This document shows positions 1 through 11,572 of a DNA stretch of 64,000 bases, piece after piece. Source of the DNA: Eretmocerus hayati (lineage: Eukaryota > Arthropoda > Insecta > Hymenoptera > Aphelinidae). The stretch's first letter is position 1, and each line of letters opens with the position of its first letter. The stretch is from contig CM056742.1 of NCBI GenBank assembly GCA_029851415.1, positions 82,264,748 to 82,328,747 of the forward strand, in the 5' to 3' direction. The translations under genes and the position numbers were made by a program. The notes under the pieces were generated by a model. The model was not told the origin of the DNA. It was given only the letters and a program-made list of their open reading frames with translations, and made no database searches.

Positions 1-336
1 GGCAGGGGGAGATGTCCCCACCTTGCTCCGAGAGCTGAGCCGAGTCTGTGTAGTGGTAGACAAGCCACTCACACTAGTGCGCAAGCCGGTATTCTCCATC
101 TCTCTCTCTCTGACGTGCTTCGTAGTGCTGCGCCGAGCAGACGAAGCCGTCTGCTTAATGGCGCCCGGCGACGCTATTTTGTATGATTTTCCGTTCACCT
201 CGTGACACGCTATGCAAAACCACTTGTTGTTCGATGTTTTTGAACATTTTGTGTGGACGAACCGTTTGCAGGTGCTGCATTGCTTGCTGCCATGACGCAG
301 GTTGGTGTTGTATATGTGGCAGGTGGTGTCGCCCAT
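1..336 (-). CDS. ORF1 N-terminus of CR1-like element (PHD finger), partial
   Basis: The frame opens at an ATG at 336-334 and stays open for 112 codons to the window edge. Residues about 7-47 form a PHD-type zinc finger in the same arrangement as ORF1 at 37818. The second cysteine of the first CxxC pair is replaced by tyrosine (CHIY), so metal binding may be impaired. A Ser/Thr/Arg-rich region follows, as in the other copy. In this family ORF1 is an RNA-binding partner of the ORF2 endonuclease/reverse transcriptase. The opposite-strand reading here is a shadow. Confidence 0.7.
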   Translation of the reverse strand, partial: MGDTTCHIYNTNLRHGSKQCSTCKRFVHTKCSKTSNNKWFCIACHEVNGKSYKIASPGAIKQTASSARRSTTKHVREREMENTGLRTSVSGLSTTTQTRLSSRSKVGTSPPA

Positions 337-641
337 CGCGTGACAGCAGACAGCAGCAGTACAGGTGTATAGTTAGCGTGGAGCAGACGACGATCGCCGG
401 GCATGCGCAGGATGGTTGGTTTCGGCGCCAAGAACTGCCGACTGGATGTTATTGTCGAATTGCAGAATTTGGAAGAATTCCTCTCAGGCTCTGATTGGAG
501 CCATGCAGTGTTTCTCCAAAGGTATGAGCCTGCGAGAGGGAGTCCAATCTGCAAAAATATGCCCCTCGGGACGATGTTTTGTCGGTGAGAAAAGACATTC
601 AAGACGGAGCGATGTAGAGAGCGTGTGGTTGTACTCACCGA
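1..641 (-). mobile_element. 5' part of a CR1-like non-LTR retrotransposon, cut by the window edge
   Basis: Read on the minus strand, this segment matches the 5' end of the full element at 37524-42896: same junction with a (TC)n tract, the same ~300-bp leader and the start of the same PHD-finger ORF1. The leader is 641-337 and ORF1 opens at 336. The copy leaves the window at position 1, so its length and ORF2 are unknown. It differs from the 37.5-kb copy at many bases, so the two are separate insertions. An R1-clade element lies immediately beyond the shared microsatellite. Confidence 0.85.
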
Positions 642-652
642 CAGAGAGAGAG

Positions 653-689
<37 letters not shown>
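642..689. repeat. (GA)n microsatellite, 5' flank of R1-clade element
   Basis: A GA-dinucleotide run with one CG interruption. On its left is the 5' end of the minus-strand CR1-like element and on its right the truncated 5' end of the plus-strand R1-clade element. A matching GA run follows the poly-A at 3641, so it appears to be the target site of the R1-clade insertion. Confidence 0.95.
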
Positions 690-692
<3 letters not shown>

Positions 693-3151
693 CGTGGGAG
701 GTTCTGGACACGGAAACATTGAGTGACCATCGACATATTCGGTTTCGGCTTAGGACTGACAGACAGAGACAGACGACACACAGACCGCGACCGACGGGGT
801 GGCAGGTACGCAAGCTGGATGAGGGGAAATTCCGGGAATCGATAGGAACAGCCGAAGATCTCCCGATGAACATCACCGCGGACGAGGCTGTGGATATGGT
901 GACGACCACCATCACAAGAGCTTGTGACGCATCGATGCCTCGCAAGACAACATCATGCTTTTGGAGGAAACCAGAGTACTGGATCACCGACGAGATAAAA
1001 GCCCTACGAAGAACGAGCAATAAGAAAAGGAGAACCGCGTGGCGATCAAGGAAACTAAAACGACCATCACTGGGGGAAGATGATAGGGCGTACAGAGAAG
1101 CAAAGAAGGCTCTCGTTCTAGCCATCCGGAGAAGCAAAGAGAAGTGCTGGGGTGAATTGTGCGACATGGTCAATGGAGACCCGTGGGGTACGCCATACCG
1201 CGTGGTCATGTCCAAGGTCCGACCCCGGAGGGGCAACCCAGCACCGACTGATGCAGCTACCTTGCGCAGCATCGTGGAAGACCTCTTTCCAGCAGGAGAA
1301 CCCAGAGTGACATTCCCTCCCGAGAGCGAAGATCCCATCCCGCTCTTTACTATGCAAGAGCTACTCATAGCGGCGAAGAGGCTGCCAAACGGCAAGGCCC
1401 CTGGCCTGGACGGCATTCCAAACGAGGCTCTGGAACTGGTCTTCAAATACAACCCAGATTTACTCCTCGACCTCTTCAACATCTGTCTGAGCGCGGGAAA
1501 TTTCCCGGATAAGTGGAAACGCCAGAAGCTGGTCCTGATACCTAAAGGTCAAGGAGGTCAACGCCCTCTCAGCATGCTCGACAATATCGGGAAAATGTAC
1601 GAGAGGATGGTGCTCAACAGGGTAGAAAAAGCCTACGAAGAGAGCGGCGGGCTATCACCAATGCAGTTTGGGTTCCGGAAGGGACGAAGCACTGTGCACG
1701 CGATCGAGGAGGTCCAAGAGCGGGTTCAAGCGTCGGTAGGGAACCCATACCAAGGAAGAGGAGGATTCTGTGCCATTATTGCGTTGGACATAAAGAACGC
1801 GTTCAACTGCGCGAGCTGGGAGCGAGTCTATCAATCCCAAGCAGGTAAAGTGCCGCCCTATCTACTAGCCATCACGAGTGACTATCTGCGGAACAGGACA
1901 CTCGTGTACGACACCGACGAGGGACAAGAGATCCGGGAACTGTCCGCCGGAATTGGACAGGGGTCGGTTTCCGGGCCGTTCAACTGGAACACCCAGTACG
2001 ACAGCTTACTGTCTATTGAACTGCCCGAAGGAGTCATAATAGTGGCTTTCGCGGACGACGCGGGGCTCATAGTCTGGTCCGACAACGAGGAACTCTTGGG
2101 TAGACGCGCAAACGAGGCGCTGGCCCGAGTCTACGAGTGGATGATCAGCAGGCTCCTAGAGCTTGCTGTCAAGAAGTGCGAAGCAATCGTGGTCACAAGA
2201 CGCAGGAAGTTTGACTTGCCCCACTTTTACATCAACGAGCAAGAGATCCCACGCAAGACAGAGCTGAAATACCTCGGCGTATGGCTTGACGACAAGTGGT
2301 CGTTCAAGAAGCACATCCAGGAGGCCGCTCAAAAAGCGAGCAGGGTTGGTGCGGCGCTTCAACGGCTGATGCCGAATATCGGAGGACCCAAGGAAAAGAG
2401 GCGCGCACTTCTCAACACCGTCAGCACCTCTATCATGCTCTACGGTGCACCCGTGTGGGGAAAGAGAGTAGAGAAGACCATCATCGAGAAGAAGATGGGG
2501 CCTGTCCACCGGAGAGCGGCCCTGAGAAGTATCCGTGCCTACCGCACCGTGTCAGGAGATGCGGCTTACGTATTGGCGAGTACACCGCCCATCCACTTGC
2601 TCGTCGCGGAGCGAGTGAGGATCTGGGACCGCCAGAAAGTGATCGGAGCCGAACGAGTACTCACCCCGACGATGAAGGAGATTATCCGCGACAACGAGAA
2701 GGAAACCACCCTTGAGCATTGGCAAACTGAGTGGGATTCGCCATTTGCGAACGGCAGATGGACGCACCGGCTGATCCGTGACGTAGCCAAGTGGGCGGAA
2801 CGCACCCATGGAGAGATGGACTACTGGACGACGCAGGCACTGAGCGATCATGGTTGCTTCGGTTCCTATCTAACCAGGTTCAAGAAGAGGAGGACCCCAG
2901 CATGTCAGTCATGCGGGGATGAATGGGATGACGCCGAACATGCCCTGTTCAAGTGCAGCGACACCCGGAGAGAGCGCGCCGAGCTGGATGAATGGCTGGG
3001 TGCTCAACTAACACCTGAGAATCTCGTCCCGTACTTACTCCGCAACCAGGAGACATGGGATAGACTCACCGGATACATCAAGCTGGTGATGACCCACAAA
3101 GAGGAGAAAGAGAGGGAAGTAAGGCGCCTCGAAGCAGGCGAATTACAGTGA
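690..3151 (+). CDS. R1-clade ORF2: end of endonuclease, reverse transcriptase, zinc knuckle (5' truncated)
   Basis: The coding part starts within the last motif of the apurinic-type endonuclease (SLSDH-like motif, here TLSDHRHIRF, about codon 10). The reverse transcriptase follows: GKAPGLDGIPNE, then QFGFRKGRSTVHAI, ALDIKNAFNCASW, GIGQGSVSGPF and the catalytic FADDAG. The C-terminus has a CCHC-type motif (CQSCGDEWDDAEHALFKC), typical of R1-like elements. No stop interrupts the frame. The catalytic first part of the endonuclease is missing, so the copy cannot nick its target. The frame also runs upstream to about 416, but those ~90 codons are antisense of the CR1-like leader plus translated GA repeat. 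Confidence 0.88.
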
Positions 3152-3631
3152 CTCTGCCGATTGAAACAGAAGAGGCCCAAATGATTCCAGGAGGAATTTG
3201 ATGCACTGAAGAGGGAAGAAAGAAGAAAGAAGAGAGAAGAAAGAAGAAAGAGAGGGAACAATGAAGAATGAAGACAGAAGATGCCGACAAGTGGCCGAAG
3301 AGAGAAGATGGAGAAGAGGAACGCTCGCAATCGAGCGCGAGACATGCCGCTCATCCTGAAGTAATGCTCACGCGGTTCCGGGATGAGATGGTAGATGCAG
3401 GTGGATCTCCTTCTTGATTGCCCGATGCCCTAGGTATCGGAAATCGAGGGGAGAGGGATATTACACGGCCGGGCCCACCTCTCGGTGGGCCCCACCCAAA
3501 CCCGTGTCCCGCCTGGTATGGCCTGCGTGGGCTATGCGTAGTCCGCGTAAGCTGAACCAGTCCGGTGTCTGGGGACGGATCCGAGGGATCCTGAGGCAGA
3601 TTTTGCCCTCTAACCACCTTAAAAAAAAAAA

Positions 3632-3640
<9 letters not shown>
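690..3640 (+). mobile_element. 5'-truncated R1-clade non-LTR retrotransposon ending in poly-A
   Basis: The element begins abruptly inside the endonuclease coding region right after a GA tract, carries an uninterrupted reverse-transcriptase ORF, a ~470-bp 3' UTR, and a 20-nt poly-A (3621-3640), then continues directly into another GA tract. Abrupt 5' truncation with an intact 3' end and poly-A is the hallmark of target-primed reverse transcription. The 3' UTR contains a purine-rich AAGAAG/GAAGAA stretch at 3209-3260. The absence of frameshifts or stops in about 820 codons suggests a recent insertion. Confidence 0.88.

Positions 3641-3666
<26 letters not shown>
3641..3666. repeat. (GA)13 microsatellite, 3' flank of R1-clade element
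   Basis: GA repeat directly after the A20 tail. With the tract at 642-689 it brackets the R1-clade insertion, consistent with insertion into a GA microsatellite. Confidence 0.95.
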
Positions 3667-3687
3667 ATACACTCATAATTGTCATAG

Positions 3688-3791
3688 TTAATAATGCTCA
3701 CTTTCGGGATTGCAAGCTGGTAACAATGCTTCATTTTGATCATCATCCATCATGGTCTCCATCGCTGTAAAAGTTAGACAGATGTATGCGA
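3688..3791 (-). CDS. Host gene, candidate last exon (exon C)
   Basis: On the minus strand a strong acceptor (CTCTCTTTCAG) precedes this segment. Joined in phase 1 to the exon at 3850-3900 it reads 35 further codons to a TAA at 3690-3688. The encoded tail is acidic near its middle (METMMDDDQNEA). I do not recognise the protein. The intron between exons B and C is 58 nt (GTAATT to TTTCAG), normal for insects. The joined frame is free of stops. The GA tract and R1-clade element lie just downstream of the stop codon. Confidence 0.5.
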
Positions 3792-3849
3792 CTGAAAGAG
3801 AGAAAACGTCTGGTGGGTAAGGATACAAAATACTCGCTTCCGTAATTAC

Positions 3850-3900
3850 ACGAAGATATGACTCCATCGCCGTCGCTATCTTCCAACATTTGTTGCATCA
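3850..3900 (-). CDS. Host gene, candidate penultimate exon (exon B)
   Basis: A 51-nt segment on the minus strand, with an acceptor TTTTGTGTAG upstream and a GTAATT donor downstream. It continues in phase 1 the frame of the exon ending at 32948, giving LMQQMLEDSDGDGVISS, and passes phase 1 on to exon C. The intron upstream is 29,047 nt and contains the LTR element at 3932-32885; without it and one ATAA copy the intron would be 89 nt. Product not recognised. The splice sites are inferred by eye. Confidence 0.5.
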
Positions 3901-3927
3901 CTACACAAAAATTATGCATCCGATCAG

Positions 3928-3931
3928 ATAA
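3928..3931. repeat. Target-site duplication ATAA, left copy
   Basis: The four bases before the left LTR, repeated at 32886-32889 directly after the right LTR. A 4-bp duplication is usual for Ty3/Gypsy integrases. It shows that 3932-32885 entered as, or grew within, one LTR insertion. Confidence 0.8.
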
Positions 3932-4183
3932 TGTGGGATGAGAGGTGAGACAAACTTGACAAAGAGCAACGGTGTGAGGAATAAACAGTTCATTCACAGT
4001 ATTTGATATCCACGCTGACACACACATCATGTGACGCGACGCGGCAGTACTCTTTACGAATGTCCCAAATCGACTGCTGAGCTTGGCGCAGCCAGCTCGG
4101 CAGCGGCGTGGCGTCTCGACTGAGATGCCACCTGCAGGACGCCCGTCTTCGTCGGCGAAGCGGCGTCCTCTACTCATCCCACA
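3932..4183 (-). repeat. 3' LTR of the minus-strand Gypsy-like element
   Basis: A 252-bp repeat with perfect inverted ends TGTGGGATGAG / CTCATCCCACA, so it starts TG and ends CA as LTRs do. A diverged direct copy lies at 32636-32885. The copies differ at roughly a dozen or more positions by eye, so the insertion is not very recent. Confidence 0.85.
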
Positions 4184-4249
4184 TTCGGCCATCCTGACAG
4201 TCGTACGACCCGGACGACCCGTGATCGCATCTTCATTCATCAGTACATA

Positions 4250-7200
4250 CACGGTCATTCAAAACTATAGGTAAGCCCGGAAAGGGGTTGAAGATCTTGC
4301 TTGCCCGGTTCCGATCGCGTACGTGAAAAAAAGATCCAGGGCCTGGTCATTTTAGAAATCAACTTTGAACGTTGTCTCTTTTCACACCCCAATCGTCTCA
4401 TCCGTCTTGCGCGCGCGTCTTCCGCGTCTTGCACATGGCGTATCCGACCGTCTTGCAAGAGCGTCGCGTGAGCCGCGAGACGAGACGCTTATTGTTGTCA
4501 TTTGGCGGTGTTACGTTTCGCGTATATTATCTATTCGCTTTTTGTGTAATTCGACATAAATGGTACCTTTTCTTCCTCCGCCGAGGGTAAGTAGACGCGG
4601 CTGCTGGCTGTCACGTTTCACGGCATCAACTCGCAGCAGGGACAAGAAACTGGACAGCCATCGAGTGTGTTATTATGGTCCACGTGTAGCGACCGAGTAT
4701 GAGTATTGATAATTATACATTACTCGCATAATCTTTCGCACATCATGCAACATCCACTGGCCAGCCGCTAGCAGTACGTACAGCGCAAGCGACGTCATCC
4801 ACTGGTCCATTGCGAACCAGCTGTCTGCAGAATATCAGGCAATGTGACACCGCGCGCCGAGTAGCAGCCGACGCCCGACCGTCCTGGTTTGTTGTATTAG
4901 CAGTAGATAGCAGTAGACCATGAGAGCAGCAGCCGACGACGATGCATCGCGTCAGCCATCATGCAGCATTGACTTTGCAGATACCAGTGTCGCTTAAGGG
5001 TGCTCCTCAGCATTTAAGAAACGATCGTGGCGCTATCTTGCGGTCAAATTCGTTTATTGCAAATATTGAATTAAGCAAGTAACGTAGAATGATGAGCGAC
5101 ATTTTGCCACGCGCGGAGAATTTTTCCACGAATTTTGAAAGAAGTTACATAAAAATCGGTGCAAAATTGACAGAGCTATTTTGCGGGAACATTTTTCATG
5201 TATTTTCAAAATTGTTGCAAATTTTTCCCGCAAAATAGCTCTCTCAATTTTGGACCGATCTTTATGTAACTTCTTTCAAAATTCGTAGAGAAATTCTCCG
5301 CACGTGGCGAAATGTCGCTCATCGTTCTACGTTGTCTGGTTGATTTAATATTTACAATAAACCAATGTGACCGCAAGATGGCGCATCAATCGCTATGATC
5401 CAGCTTGGGAAGCACCCTTAGTTATGATTATATTCTGCACTCGTACACTAGCTATCTCCAGATTATAGGTACTACGAATGATTTAACATTACATTATTCC
5501 ACTAGGCATTTAGTATCTCATGAATTTTGAATAATTATAATTTTGCATCTCGCTGCAGGTTCTCCATTTGTTATTTTCTTGAAACAAAATTATAGAGTAT
5601 CAATTTCAAGTGTGAGATAGAAATGTGTACAGATTACACCATTATCAGTAGTGCGATTCTAGCAACATTATCAATATCTGCATGGAGAAGAAAAAAACAA
5701 CGCGACGTAAATTTTGTGCTCTTCTCATCATAAATTATGTAGAAGACAGACCTACCTAGAGTATGAGCTATTGAAATTTTTAAACCTTTTGTTTCCCATA
5801 GCCAGTATCTTCAATAGTGATCGATGCGAAGACTTGCTGCTCACACAATTCAAATTCTGTTTCGAAGAATATAGTTGTTTCACAACGTCCACGCAAGACT
5901 AGTTTTTGTGAGTGTATGTTATCACGAGTACATTAATTTTGTAGTAAGTATACAGTACCCTCCAAAATTGATGGATAATGAAGAGTCTCAGTCAACCAAC
6001 GAAATCTTCAATGTGGTTTGTCGTATGGAAAATTTGGAAAAAGCATCTTGAAGATCATGAGGAAATCTGTCGATCCATGTGTTTTGAACATTTTAAAAGT
6101 ATTTTTTGGTTGGTCTCAGTCGACGTTGAAATTTCTAAAAATTTATCCATCAATCAATCATTTGTATTTTTGACGGAATTCATTCAATTGTGAAAATTTC
6201 TACGGGATGTTGTAGATCGTCTAAAAATCTACAAGTTTTGTTGTCTGTAAGATTTTCTACGACCCTCCCTGCCGGAGCCACGAGTTTAGAGAGAAAAGTT
6301 TGTATTACACAGGCTGCTTATGGAGATACCGAGCCTGGCACCTGTTTCATTCCCTCTCGATCTATTTTGGTGCAAGATTGAATAGAAAAAATATCATGGC
6401 ACATGATTTCGATGTGGAATGATCTCATCTTTCAGAATATTTCACCAGATCGAGTCTCAAGTTTGACCTATGGTAACAAAACATGAAATTGCTCTACTTA
6501 AACAATAAAACTTGAGAAATCGTTGTTACCTCAAATCTGAAACAAAATCTAATTAGATATTCTGAAAGATGAGATCATTTCACGTCGAAATCATGTGCTA
6601 CGATATTCTTTTTATTCAATTTCGCACCAGAATAGAGCGAGAGAGAATGGAACCAGTGCCAGCGTCGATATCTCCACAAGCACCCCATGTTAATACAGAA
6701 TTTTCTTCCGGAGCTCGTGTGTCAGATAGGAAGGGTCGCACGAAAATTTTACAAGGAACCAAACTTGTAGATATTTGGACGATCTACAACATCCCGTGAC
6801 AATTTCGACAATCGAATAAGTCCCGTCAAAAATACGAGTGATTGTTTAATGGATAAATTTTTTGAAATTTCAACGTTGACTGAAAATGATGGTGATGATT
6901 GATGATCATTGATGGTCAATGATCCGAAATGAAACATCGACGAGAGACTCCCTAGTTCCCTTTTGGTCCCATCATGGCCCCCTAATAGTGTCTCAAAGAT
7001 ACCAAATCAGTACAGTGACTAAATCTCAACGAAATCTGCCATTGCACATGATTCAGCGAAGGCAGGCTTTCGTTGGCACTCACTCCTCGTCGGGGGCAGG
7101 GTGGTGAGAGATGGACGGTGACGCAAATGGGCGGTTGATGAGAGAATCTCGCTCAGAATCCACCCAGGTTGCCTTCTGGTCCAGTTATGGTCCCTGAAAG

Positions 7201-8432
7201 GATCCAAAATAGTGAACTATTGGTCCCAGTGATGAATTTTCCCGTAATCCATATTTGTACAACGCTGAACCAGTAAAGCTCTCATTTTCCTTGTCTCCTC
7301 GTTAGTGGCAATCCACAAGGGGTTTCGTCACATTAAATTCAGTATGTGAATGGTGAAAGACAGTTGGGAGTCTGAAATGGGGTCATCGACGAGATAATCT
7401 CACACTGAATCCAGAATAGTCACGTTTCAGTGCTGCGACGGTCCTGCAAGAGTGGCGAAATGGTACCACATTAGGGCTAATAATGAAGCTTAACGAGATC
7501 TTTCATTACGAGTGACTTGACAAAGGCAAGCTCTTGTTTGCCCTTCCCCATTCTTGGTACCGTGGAGCTGGCCATTGTGACGCTTTCAAATCATAACACT
7601 GATGGTGAGAGACAGTTGGGAATCCGGAATCAAGCGGTTGGACTTAGAGCTGATGCAGCATCCAGCCTAGTTCCCTTTTACCCCCATGATAGTCCCCTAA
7701 GGGTGCGTCCACAAATGATGCGTATGCAGTGCGCACTGGGCATATGCACTGCCCGCGTGAACGTGTGTAGCTCATCGGACTTGGGCAAATATTGGAGGGC
7801 TCAAACGTGAGAGTTTCTGCTTGACTCGGGTTGTATCTTTGCTCCGTTATCGGCTGATTCAAAGTAGAACTTGACGAGTTTCGTGTGGTTTTGGCTGAAT
7901 TTTAATGAGCTCCACATGTGCAAGTGTGCAGTGCATATGCCCAGTGTGCACTGCATATGGGCATTCCGGATCATTTCGACGAATGCCTGCACCAGGAGGG
8001 TCTGGAGAAAATCCATGAAGATTTCTTCCGTTGGTACTATATTAATATAGTGAAAAAAATTTTCTTTAGATTTTTTCTAAGGCCCTTCTCAGGCCCCTTT
8101 ATTAGCCTATTTCTAGAAAATCATACCTCCAACAAGGATAAACATTTTTGGACGTACCTCGGCGCATTTTCTTCCTCAAGACTAGTACTTGTGAGAATGA
8201 AATTGTCCATGATCGATACTTGAGCCTAGCAACTTCTAGGAGCCATTTGCTGAGGGCACATTTTAGCGATTTTTGGTCTTGCTTCGAAGTGATGTAGCTC
8301 CCACAAGACATGTGGTAATCGACTTTTACAAGTGGTCATTTTGAAGTTCTTGGAAGGAGCTACAATTTGACTACCGGTACAAGTCGATTAATGTATATTC
8401 TATAGGAGTTACTGTCGTTACAAGCTAAGTGA
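4250..8432. repeat. Left arm of the giant inverted repeat
   Basis: This arm pairs with 28748-24655 in inverse orientation. Matching landmarks run in order: GC-richer terminal segment (4250-4990), a hairpin MITE at 4997-5418, an AT-rich part (5420-6880), diverged repeats with the motif AGAGTGTC..ACGGTACCA (6900-7800), and a segment with TATAGTACTAACGG near 8030. Small ORFs such as 5714-5902 occur in both arms but look like chance survivors in a duplicated sequence. The homology ends inside GCTAAG at about 8432. Confidence 0.85.
4997..5418. mobile_element. 422-bp palindromic MITE with TA duplication (left arm)
   Basis: Ends read AGGGTGCTCC and its inverse, flanked by TA on each side, which fits Tc1/mariner-type insertion. 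Nearly the whole element folds back on itself around 5200; CCCGCAAAATAGCTCT occurs on both sides. A copy sits at the mirrored place in the right arm (27580-28001), so the MITE inserted before the arms were duplicated. Confidence 0.8.
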
Positions 8433-8890
8433 ATTCGTAAAAATGCCAAACTTTGAGCTTAATTGAAGGAAAATCATTTTTTTTCCTTCGACCCCTAACC
8501 TGTGCGACTATGTTTTTCGATACAAATACTACCAGTAAGAATAATAACCTGGGTGGGATATTGAATTGCCGATTCATTCAGCAAATTCAAAACACCCTCT
8601 CTTGACTCTTGCTCAAAATGACCTCAAAGGAATGGCTCGCATATGCCTCCATCTGAACTAATGTGCACCAATCTGTGTGGGATTACTCCCCGATGTACCC
8701 CCAAATATGTAAGGAATCTCACGGAGGCGAGCCTCGAGCGAGATGCGAGCAGGCTGTTCTATTTCAAGAGTTGAAAATGGGCATTATTTTGGTTATTTGG
8801 ACGCAGGCGAGTGCGAGTGGGGTTTCACTCATTCTAGTTCACAAATGAGATAAGCGGCCGAAATGAGGATACGAACATTGTTTTCTAATT
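8432..8890. repeat. Dispersed repeat segment, also at 19967-20815
   Basis: The segment 8030-8880 recurs in direct orientation at 19967-20815 and, for its first half, inverted at 25080-24655. It has no coding sequence. It leads directly into the tandem array starting near 8890. Confidence 0.65.
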
Positions 8891-11572
8891 GATTCTTTGC
8901 CAAGTACTTTGGTGATGGCAACTTCAGGATTATGCTCCTAGAACCCAGTATCATAGAGGATTTCGTGGTGTTTTGCGTGATTCTGGGCTACGGAACACTT
9001 GGAAGAAGCGTAAAGAACATCTCGGTATATCCACTATACTCTAGTTCGCGGCAAATGATAGGTAATTACTGTATCATCAAATGCCAAGTACTTTGGTGTT
9101 GGCAACTTTAGGATTACGCTCCAAGAAATTAGTTTTGTACTCGAAGTCGTGATGGATAGCGTGGTTATCCACTGAAAAAGACCCCTAAAAAACGTCTCGG
9201 TGTATCCGCCATACTCTAGTTCACGGCAAATGAGAGTTGATTACTGTATCAACAAATGCCAAGTACTTTGGTAGGTGGCAACTTCAGGATTACGCTCCAA
9301 GAAATTAGTTTTGTACTCGAAGTCGTGATGAATAGCGTGGTTATCCACTAAAAAACACCCCTGGAATACGTCTCGGTCTATCCACCATACTCTAGTTCAC
9401 GGCAAATGATAGTCAATTACTGTATCAACGAATGCCAAGTACTTTGGTGTTGGCAACTTCAGGATTACGCTTCAAGAAATTCGTTTTGTACTCGAAGTCG
9501 TGATGAATAGTGTGGTTATCCACTAAAAAACACCCCTAAAAAACGTCTCGGTGTATCCACCATACTCTAGTTCACGGCAAATGACAGTTAATTACTATGT
9601 CAACGAATGCCAAGTACTTTGGTGTTGGCAACTTCAGGATTACGCTTCAAGAAATTCGTTTTGTACTCGAAGTCGTGATGAATAGTGTGGTTATCCACTA
9701 AAAAACACCCCTAAAAAACGTCTCGGTGTATCCACCATACTCTAGTTCACGGCAAATGACAGTTAATTACTGTGTTAACAAATGCCAAGTACTTTGGTAG
9801 GTGACAACTTCAGGATTACGCTCCAAGAAATTAGTTTTGTACTCGAAGTCGTGATGGATAGCGTGGTTATCCAGTGGAAAACCACCCTAAAAAATGTCTC
9901 GGTCTATTCATCATACTTTAGTTCACGGTTAATGATAGTTCATCACTGTATCAATAAATGCCAAGTACTCTGGTGGTGGCAACTTCAGGATTCTGCTCCA
10001 AGAGATTAGTTTTGTACTCGAAGTCCTGATGGATAGCGTGGTTATCCACTAAAAAACACCCCTTGAAAACGTCTCGGTGTATCCACCATACTCTAGCTTA
10101 CAGCAAATGATGGTTAATTACTGTATCAACGAATGTCAAATACTTTGGTGGTGGCAACTTCAGGATTACGCTCCAAGAAATTCGTTTTGTACTCGAAGTC
10201 GTGATGGATAGCGTGGTTATCCACTGGAAAACACCCCTAAAAATGTCTCGGTCTATTCATCATACTCTCGCTCACGGCAAATGATAGTTATTTACTGTAT
10301 CAACAACTGGCAAGTACTTTGGTGGTGGCAACTTCAGGATTACGCTCCAAGAAATTAGTTTTGTACTCGAAGTCGTGATGGATAGCGTGGTTATCCACTG
10401 AAAACACCCCTGAAAAATGTCTCGGGCTATTCATCATACTCTAGTCCACGGCAAATGATAGTTGATTACTGTATCAACAAATGTCAAGTACTTCGGTGGT
10501 GGCAACTTCAGGATTCCGCTCTTGGAACCCAGTATCATATAGGTTTTCGTGGTGTTTTGCGTGATTTTGGGCTACCGAACACTTAAAAGACGCGTAAAAA
10601 ACGTCTCGGTGTATCCACTATACTCTAATTCGGAGCAAATGATAGGTAATTACTGTATCAACAAATGCCAAGTACTTCGATGGTGGCAACTTTAGGATCA
10701 CGCTCCAAGAAATTATTTTTGTACTCGAAGTCGTGATGGATAGCGTGGTTATCCACTGGAAAACACCCCTAAAAAACGTCCCGGTGTATTCACCATACTC
10801 TACTTCACGGCAAATGATAGTCAATTACTGTATCAACAATAGCCGAGTACTTTGGTGGTGGCAACTTCAGGGTTCTGCTCCAAGATATTAGTTTCGTACT
10901 CGAAGTCCTGATGGATAGCGTGGTTATCCACTATGAAACACCCCTAAAAAACGTCTCGGTGTATCCACCATACTCTAATTCACAGCAAATGATAGTTAAT
11001 TACTGTATCAACGAATGTCAAGTACTTTGGTGGTGGCAACTTCAGGACTACGCTCCAAGAAATTGGTTTTGGACTCGAAGTCGTGATGGATAGCGTGGTT
11101 ATCCACTGGAAAACACCCCTAAAAAATGTCTCGGGCTATTCATTATACTCTAGTCCACGGCAAATGATAGTTGATTACTGTATCAACAAATGCCAAGTAC
11201 CTCGTTGGTGGCAACTTCAGGATTCCGCTCTTGGAACCCAGTATCATATAGGATGTCGTGGGTTTTGCGTGATTTAGGGCTACCGAACATTTGAAAGACG
11301 CGTAAAAAACGTCTCGGTGTACCCACTATACTCTAGTTCGTGGCAAATGATAGGTAATTACTGTATCAACAAATGCCAAGTACTTCGATGGTGGCAACTT
11401 TAGGATCACGCTCCAAGAAATTATTTTTGTACACGAAGTCGTGATGGATAGCGTGGTTATCCACTGGAAAACACCCCTAAAAAACGTCTCGTTGTATCCA
11501 CCATACTCTAGTTCACGGCAAATGATAGTTAATTACTGTATCAACAAATACCAAGTACTTTCGTGGTGGCAA
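8890..11572. repeat. Tandem array B, ~177-bp units, about 15 copies
   Basis: Each unit begins near GCCAAGTACTTTGGTGGTGG and ends before the next copy about 177 bp later. Two subtypes share the flanks but differ in the middle: one has CTCGAAGTCGTGATGGATAG, the other GAACCCAGTATCATA followed by GTGTTTTGCGTGATT. Subtype 2 appears near 8900, 10520 and 11230, giving a loose higher-order pattern. An inverted array of the same units is at 23683-24654. Confidence 0.9.

Noticed and set aside
416..690. N-terminal extension of the R1-clade reading frame, including a poly-Arg/Glu stretch
   Set aside because: It is antisense of the CR1-like leader plus translated GA microsatellite; the frame is open only by chance.
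484..1482. Long minus-strand frame opposite the R1-clade ORF
   Set aside because: Shadow of the RT coding sequence, with poly-Ser/Leu from the GA repeat and no domain.
3932..4183. Reading this 252-bp repeat as an independent TIR MITE
   Set aside because: Its copy at 32636, primer site, 4-bp duplication and the Gypsy genes between them identify it as an LTR.
5714..5902. 62-codon frame conserved in both arms of the giant element (also 27087-27284)
   Set aside because: Conserved because the arms are duplicates. It has no recognisable domain, and neighbouring sequence is equally conserved.
8890..11572. CRISPR array
   Set aside because: Units are ~177 bp and contiguous without unique spacers, and the genome is eukaryotic.
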